Of a DNA stretch of 35,826 nucleotides, positions 31,473-35,826 are shown one piece after another (within the stretch, counting starts at the first letter, position 1; every line of letters begins with the position of its first letter). Both the position numbers and the translations under genes were made by a program. The stretch covers positions 1 through 35,826 of the forward strand of contig CADBPC010000036.1 in NCBI GenBank assembly GCA_902796425.1, given 5' to 3'. Origin of the DNA: an uncultured Lachnospiraceae bacterium (GTDB lineage: Bacteria; Bacillota; Clostridia; Lachnospirales; Lachnospiraceae). Below the pieces are notes generated by a model. The model did not search any database, was not told the DNA's origin, and saw nothing but the letters and a program-made list of their open reading frames with translations.

Positions 31473-32231
31473 CTATTCTTTCTGTTCGCGTATTTCCATA
31501 AGGTAAATCATCCATGAAAGGAAGGCAAGTCCCGCGGTCTCTGTCCGAAGGATCCTCCTTCCGAGGGAGATCTTTTTTGCACCCGCTTCCAGTGCCGCGT
31601 CTGCCTCGGACGGCTCAAAGCCGCCCTCCGGCCCGATAAACACTGAAATGCTCTCGCCCGGGCGGATGGCGTCCAGGACCAGATTTGTCGAGCTGTCGCA
31701 CTCCTGAAGTTCATAGGGCAGGATGATGTGGTCCGTCTTTTCCTTAGCGAAGGCAAGCGCTTCCTGCATGGTCATCGGCTCCGTCACCTCCGGCACATAT
31801 GTCCTTCGGGACTGCTGGGCTGCCGACTGCGCGATCGCCTGCCATCTGGACGCCTTCTTTGCGCCTTTTGCCTTGTCGAGCTTTACGACGCACCTTGCCA
31901 TGCTGACCGGAATCACCGAGTAAACTCCCAGCTCAACCGCCTTCTGCACGATAAGGTCCATCTTGTCCGCCTTGGGAAGGCCCTGGAAAAGATATACCTT
32001 CACCGGAAGCTCCGTGTCCGCCTCCTTTACAAAACGAAGGCGGCAGACGACCCGCGTCTCCTCCTCCGATTCGATTCCGTAGCGATACTCCCTGCCGTCA
32101 AACCCGTTGCTGACACTGATTTCGTCCCCGGGCTTTAACCGCATCACATTCCGGATGTGGTTGACGTCGCTCCCCGTAATCTCCAGAATTTCTTTTTCTT
32201 TGCCGGCATCCGCACAGAAAAGGTGAAGCAT
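31473..32231 (-). CDS. rsmE: RsmE, 16S rRNA m3U1498 methyltransferase
   Basis: A 252-residue SPOUT methyltransferase. The N-terminal PUA-like part (HIRNVMRLKPGDEISV) is followed by GLPKADKMDLIVQKAVELGV. The trefoil-knot SAM site follows as VFIGPEGGFEPSEAD and SLGRRILRTETAGLAFLSW. It methylates the ribosome at U1498 in the decoding region. The start is uncertain: ATG at 32231 gives the normal N-terminus MLHLF, while a GTG three codons earlier overlaps the prmA stop. Either way the gene is translationally coupled to prmA, the usual order. Confidence 0.95.
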   Translation of the reverse strand: MLHLFCADAGKEKEILEITGSDVNHIRNVMRLKPGDEISVSNGFDGREYRYGIESEEETRVVCRLRFVKEADTELPVKVYLFQGLPKADKMDLIVQKAVELGVYSVIPVSMARCVVKLDKAKGAKKASRWQAIAQSAAQQSRRTYVPEVTEPMTMQEALAFAKEKTDHIILPYELQECDSSTNLVLDAIRPGESISVFIGPEGGFEPSEADAALEAGAKKISLGRRILRTETAGLAFLSWMIYLMEIREQKE

Positions 32232-32236
32232 CAGGT

Positions 32237-33403
32237 TCACCCGTCCTTTCTTGCCACAACGCAGTGCCACTCGCCCTGCACTGTCTCGTCAATGACGGTA
32301 AGTCCCGCCTCCGTGCAGGCATCCATGACGCTCTGCTGCGCTCCGTCGATAATGCCGGACGTAATATAGATTCCGCCGGGCTTAAGGCATCTTGCCGCGA
32401 CCGGCGTCAGCGGGATTAATACGCTCGGAAGAATATTGGCCGCCACGATATCGTAGGCGCCCTCTCCGACCTCCTTCTGGACCGCTTCGTCGCTGATCAG
32501 GTTTCCGAGGATGACCTTGAACTTATCGCTGTCGACGCCGTTGGCCTTCATATTATCCTCGATTGCCGGCGGCGCGCAGGGATCGAGATCCGTTCCCACA
32601 CAGCATTTCGCGCCGAACATCAAAGAGAGGATCGACAGAATGCCGCTTCCCGTGCCGACGTCCAGCATCACCGTATCCTTTGTGAGGAACTTCCTGATCT
32701 GGCGGATGCACAGCTGCGTTGTCTCATGCATGCCGGTTCCGAACGCGGTTCCCGGATCAATATGGAAAACAATGCCGTCCTTGCCTGTATCCGGCGCCTC
32801 CTCCCAGGACGGGATCACAAGGATATCGTCGATATAAAACTGGTGAAAATACTGCTTCCAGTTGTTGATCCAGTCGACGTCCTCCGTCTCACTGACGCTG
32901 ACCGTCCCCTCGCCGATATCGCAGTACTGACTGACCTCTGCCAGCTTTTCCTTAATACGGCGGACTATCTCCTCAGGCTCCACAGGGCGCCTGACCATTC
33001 CGTCATTGCCGGCGGATTCCACGTTATAGGATCTGTCTTCACCGAAACCTGCCGCGGCTGATCCGCCTTCGCCAGGTCCTGCCGCGCCTTCTTCGTCCGC
33101 ACCTTCTTCGTCCGCAGCTGACCCGGCATCTTCCGATCCGGCTGCGACAGCTTCGTCCTCTGCGGGCAGCACAAGGACAGGCCGCCCCTCTTCATCCTCC
33201 TCAAGGAAGAAGGACAGAACGGCTGTGCCGTCATCCTCCGGCTCCTGCGGCATTATATCTACGAACATCTGCTCCTTTTCCTGCGCGGTGAGCGGCACAT
33301 GGTCCTCAATCTGCGCGCCGAAAAGGCCGATCTCCTCCATCTCGCTGACAAGGATATCCTCGGCCTGGCTCAGTGTCCTGATTCTGAATCTCATCCACTT
33401 CAT
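32237..33403 (-). CDS. prmA: PrmA, ribosomal protein L11 methyltransferase, with acidic insertion
   Basis: A 388-residue methyltransferase, longer than the usual 310-320. The N-terminal L11-binding domain starts MKWMRFRIRTLSQAEDIL. The catalytic domain has WINNWKQYFHQFYIDD, the signature DPGTAFGTGMHETTQLC and motif I VMLDVGTGSGILSIL. The middle substrate motif is VAANILPSVLIPL. The extra length is an Asp/Glu/Ala/Gly-rich, probably disordered stretch at about residues 75-135, between the binding domain and its linker. It trimethylates L11. It lies 70 bases after dnaJ. Confidence 0.95.
   Translation of the reverse strand: MKWMRFRIRTLSQAEDILVSEMEEIGLFGAQIEDHVPLTAQEKEQMFVDIMPQEPEDDGTAVLSFFLEEDEEGRPVLVLPAEDEAVAAGSEDAGSAADEEGADEEGAAGPGEGGSAAAGFGEDRSYNVESAGNDGMVRRPVEPEEIVRRIKEKLAEVSQYCDIGEGTVSVSETEDVDWINNWKQYFHQFYIDDILVIPSWEEAPDTGKDGIVFHIDPGTAFGTGMHETTQLCIRQIRKFLTKDTVMLDVGTGSGILSILSLMFGAKCCVGTDLDPCAPPAIEDNMKANGVDSDKFKVILGNLISDEAVQKEVGEGAYDIVAANILPSVLIPLTPVAARCLKPGGIYITSGIIDGAQQSVMDACTEAGLTVIDETVQGEWHCVVARKDG
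33087..33116 (-). repeat. Short in-frame tandem repeat in the prmA insertion
   Basis: A 15-base unit occurs twice in direct succession (14 of 15 bases identical) and encodes the repeated acidic pentapeptide with Ala-Asp-Glu-Glu-Gly. It lies within the stretch that makes this PrmA longer than usual. Confidence 0.7.
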
Positions 33404-33473
33404 AAATCTGACTGCACCAATTCTTTTTTATTTCAAGCTGCCGGGTTCTGATTCCCGCAGCCTTTTCCGGCAT

Positions 33474-34652
33474 TTACTTCTTCCCGAACTTCCAGCCCTT
33501 CTTCCTGGCCTCGTGCTGCTGAGGCTGGGCCTCGCCGCTCTCGATTCTGGCGGCGGCGTTCAGGCTGTCGCCTGTCAGCTCGTCGAACTGACGCAGGAGT
33601 TCTTTTGCTTCCTTGCTGAGCTTGTCCGGTGTCTCGACAACCAGGGTGACATAGTGATCGCCCCTGACGTTTCTGTTCTGCAGGGTGGGAACGCCCTTGC
33701 CCTTCAGTCTGACCCTCGTGTCGGTCTGTGTGCCCGCCTTTACGTCGTAGATCACATGGCCGTCCACGGTCTCAATTACGACAGAACCGCCGAGAGCCGC
33801 GATCGCGTAGCTGATTGCGACGGTGGAGTAAATATCGTAGTCCTGGCGAACGAATCTGCGATCCTGCTCGACAATGACCTCAACCAGAAGATCTCCTCTG
33901 GGGCCGCCGTTGATTCCGGGCTCGCCCTTCTCACGGATACGGACGCTCTGTCCGTTGTCGATACCGGCGGGAATCGAAACAGAGATCGTCTTCTTACTGG
34001 TCGTGTAGCCGCTGCCTCCGCAGGTCGTGCACTTGTCCTCGATGATCTTGCCGCTGCCGCTGCACTGCGGGCAGGTCTGGACGTTTCGCATCGTCCCGAA
34101 GAAGGACTGCTGCGTATAGACCACCTGGCCCTTGCCGCTGCACTTGGGACACATCTTCGGGCTGGTGCCGGGCTTTGCTCCGGTTCCGCCGCAGGTAGGG
34201 CATGGATCCTTTAAGTTCAGCGTGAGCGTCTTTTCCGTACCGAAGACCGCCTCGTTGAACGTAACCCGGACACTCGTGCGGATATTTGCCCCCTTCATGG
34301 GGCCGTTCCCCGCGCTTCTCGACCTTGAGCCTCCGAAAATATCACCGAAGATATCGCCGAAAATATCACCGAAATCCGCGCCGTTGAAATCAAAGCCGCC
34401 GCTTCCGAAGCCGCCCGTTCCGTCAAATGCGGAGTGGCCGAACTGGTCATACTGGCGGCGCTTTTCGGTATCGCTCAGGACAGCGTACGCCTCCGACGCC
34501 TCCTTGAATTTCTTCTCCGCCTCTTTATCCCCCGGGTTTACGTCCGGATGATATTTTTTAGCCAGAACACGGTATGCCTTCTTGATCTCTTCCTCGGAAG
34601 CATCCCTGCCTACGCCGAGTACCTCGTAATAATCTCTTTTCTGCTCTGCCAT
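33474..34652 (-). CDS. dnaJ: DnaJ (Hsp40) co-chaperone
   Basis: A complete type I J-protein of 392 residues. The J-domain (residues 1-70) has the HPD motif in [11 protein letters not shown] Gly/Phe region follows to about residue 115 and includes a repeated [14 protein letters not shown] run. Four CxxCxGxG zinc motifs ([32 protein letters not shown]) lie between about 145 and 215. The C-terminal substrate-binding domains and a basic tail ending KFGKK complete it. It delivers substrates to DnaK and stimulates its ATPase. The ribosome site is weak (GGGA), and a hairpin lies between dnaK and dnaJ. Confidence 0.97.
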   Translation of the reverse strand: MAEQKRDYYEVLGVGRDASEEEIKKAYRVLAKKYHPDVNPGDKEAEKKFKEASEAYAVLSDTEKRRQYDQFGHSAFDGTGGFGSGGFDFNGADFGDIFGDIFGDIFGGSRSRSAGNGPMKGANIRTSVRVTFNEAVFGTEKTLTLNLKDPCPTCGGTGAKPGTSPKMCPKCSGKGQVVYTQQSFFGTMRNVQTCPQCSGSGKIIEDKCTTCGGSGYTTSKKTISVSIPAGIDNGQSVRIREKGEPGINGGPRGDLLVEVIVEQDRRFVRQDYDIYSTVAISYAIAALGGSVVIETVDGHVIYDVKAGTQTDTRVRLKGKGVPTLQNRNVRGDHYVTLVVETPDKLSKEAKELLRQFDELTGDSLNAAARIESGEAQPQQHEARKKGWKFGKK

Positions 34653-34753
34653 CTGTTTTTCCCGTAATCAGACAATTTAATTGTAAGCACCCCGGATCCC
34701 GGGATTATTTTCCCGGAAACCAGAGTATTTTAAGTCCCTTAAAAACAGGGTTA

Positions 34754-34783
34754 TTGCCCGGAGCACGCATATGCCCCGGGCAA
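34754..34783 (-). other. Intercistronic hairpin between dnaK and dnaJ
   Basis: TTGCCCGG and CCGGGCAA form a perfect 8-bp stem on the minus strand; a weak T-rich stretch (TAACCCTGTTTTT) follows some bases later. A second hairpin, CCGGGA/TCCCGG, lies near 34702-34723. These could cause partial termination or processing, lowering DnaJ relative to DnaK, as is usual. Confidence 0.5.
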
Positions 34784-34828
34784 ATATTTTCAACCTTTTA
34801 CTGATAGTGTCTTTCTGAAGAAATCAGA

Positions 34829-35826
34829 TTACACCTCTCTGTAGTCTCCGTCAACGACATCGTCGTTATTATTGTTGTCAGAAGAGGACTGATAGGTGCT
34901 GCCCATGTCAGGTCCCGGGCCTGCCTGCTGGCCTGCCTGGCCCTGCGCGTTCTGGTACATCTGGGCAAACAGAGCCTGGGCGTCATTCATGAGCTTCTCT
35001 CTGCCGGCCTTCAGTGCATCGACATCGCTGTCGCTGACATCGGTCTGGTCCTTTGTTCTCTCGATAACAGCCTTCAGGTCTGCGATATCGGCCTCAACAG
35101 TTGCCTTCTGGTCGCCGCTGATCTTGTCGCCGGCATCCTTCATGGCCTTCTCTGTCTGGAAAACAATCGCGTCTGCGTCGTTCCTTGCGTCGACCGCTTC
35201 CTTGCGCTTCTTATCCTGTGCCTCGTACTCTGCGGCATCCTTTACGGCCTTCTCGATATCCTCATCGGACATGTTGGAGCCGCCGGTAATCGTGATGTGC
35301 TGCTCCTTGCCTGTACCCAGATCCTTTGCGGATACGGTAACAATACCGTTCGCATCGATAGCGAAGGTAACCTCGATCTGCGGTACGCCTCTCATTGCAG
35401 GCGGGATTCCATCCAGTCTGAACTGGCCGAGGGACTTGTTGTCCCTTGCGAACTGACGCTCGCCCTGCAGGACGTTGATATCAACTGCTGTCTGGTTATC
35501 CGCTGCAGTGGAGAAGATCTGGCTCTTCTTTGTCGGGATGGTTGTGTTTCTCTCGATCAGCTTTGTAGCAATGCCGCCCATGGTCTCGATGGACAGGGAA
35601 AGCGGAGTTACATCAAGCAGAAGGACATCGCCCGCACCGGCATCGCCTGCCAGCTTGCCGCCCTGGCTAGCTGCGCCTATAGCGACGCACTCATCGGGGT
35701 TAAGGCTCTTGGACGGCTCGTGGCCGGTCAGCTGCTGAACCTTCTCCTGTACGCAGGGAACACGTGTGGAACCGCCGACCAGCAGAACCTTTCCGAGGTC
35801 CGCATTGGTAAGGCCTGCATCTCTCA
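34829..35826 (-). CDS. dnaK: DnaK (Hsp70) chaperone, C-terminal part; 5' end outside window
   Basis: The reading frame is open to the right edge, so this is the last 332 residues or so of the protein. The visible part begins within the ATPase domain ([17 protein letters not shown]). It continues through [11 protein letters not shown] and the hydrophobic interdomain linker [20 protein letters not shown]. The substrate-binding domain follows ([30 protein letters not shown]), then a helical lid, and the typical acidic end [11 protein letters not shown]. DnaK uses ATP to hold and release unfolded proteins, together with DnaJ and GrpE. The substitution of Ser for the common Gly in LSLSIET is minor. 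A heat-shock operator, if any, would lie outside the window. Confidence 0.97.
   Translation of the reverse strand, partial: RDAGLTNADLGKVLLVGGSTRVPCVQEKVQQLTGHEPSKSLNPDECVAIGAASQGGKLAGDAGAGDVLLLDVTPLSLSIETMGGIATKLIERNTTIPTKKSQIFSTAADNQTAVDINVLQGERQFARDNKSLGQFRLDGIPPAMRGVPQIEVTFAIDANGIVTVSAKDLGTGKEQHITITGGSNMSDEDIEKAVKDAAEYEAQDKKRKEAVDARNDADAIVFQTEKAMKDAGDKISGDQKATVEADIADLKAVIERTKDQTDVSDSDVDALKAGREKLMNDAQALFAQMYQNAQGQAGQQAGPGPDMGSTYQSSSDNNNNDDVVDGDYREV

Overview
The window looks like a chromosomal segment of a gut-type Clostridia bacterium, most probably a Lachnospiraceae member. The evidence is a GC content judged by eye to be in the mid-fifties, strong AGGAGG-type ribosome sites with GTG and TTG starts, the IreB-RuvX-RNase J-MltG-TrmR-TrhP gene order, a type III glutamine synthetase, YesM/YesN two-component genes, and an alpha-glucosidase that shares key residue positions with the Blautia (Ruminococcus) obeum enzyme. 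Every gene but one lies on the minus strand, so the window reads biologically from right to left. No insertion sequence, prophage, CRISPR array or integrase was seen.

Right end (about 28,996-35,826): a chaperone and RNA-modification cluster, dnaK (5' end outside the window)-dnaJ-prmA-rsmE-cysteine desulfurase-thiI, closed by a strong terminator. The first four genes are in the order known from Bacillus; the desulfurase-thiI pair makes 4-thiouridine in tRNA.

Middle (about 13,940-28,910): a carbohydrate locus. It encodes a GH38 alpha-mannosidase, an alpha/beta hydrolase, a GH31 alpha-glucosidase, a YesN-type response regulator, a YesM-type kinase with almost no extracellular part, and a catalytically degenerate RbsA-like double ATPase. 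These are followed by a separately promoted RbsB/RbsA/RbsC-type ABC importer and a metallo-beta-lactamase-fold hydrolase. AraC-style direct repeats precede both the importer and the mannosidase. The dead ATPase beside a kinase that lacks a sensor domain is the best candidate for an undescribed system: importer status may be signalled to YesMN through a pseudo-ATPase.

Centre-left (13,574-13,865, plus strand): an isolated HPr-like protein that keeps the regulatory Ser region but has lost the catalytic His loop. It diverges from mtaB, a tRNA methylthiotransferase gene whose stop codon lies in an 11-bp tandem repeat.

Left (1,871-12,084): a probable nine-gene operon starting from a near-consensus promoter, ireB-ruvX-rnj-(short MltG-like)-trmR-trhP-glnN-trkA-trkH, ending in a hairpin terminator. 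It combines division and cell-wall regulation, RNA decay, tRNA wobble modification, nitrogen assimilation and potassium uptake. At the far left are a two-gene unit (Dabb-domain protein and YkvI-like membrane protein) and a tRNA-Gln gene with its own promoter.

No gene-free stretch exceeds 300 bases. The longest (about 28,810-29,063 and 1,774-2,000) hold the promoters, repeats and terminators listed below.
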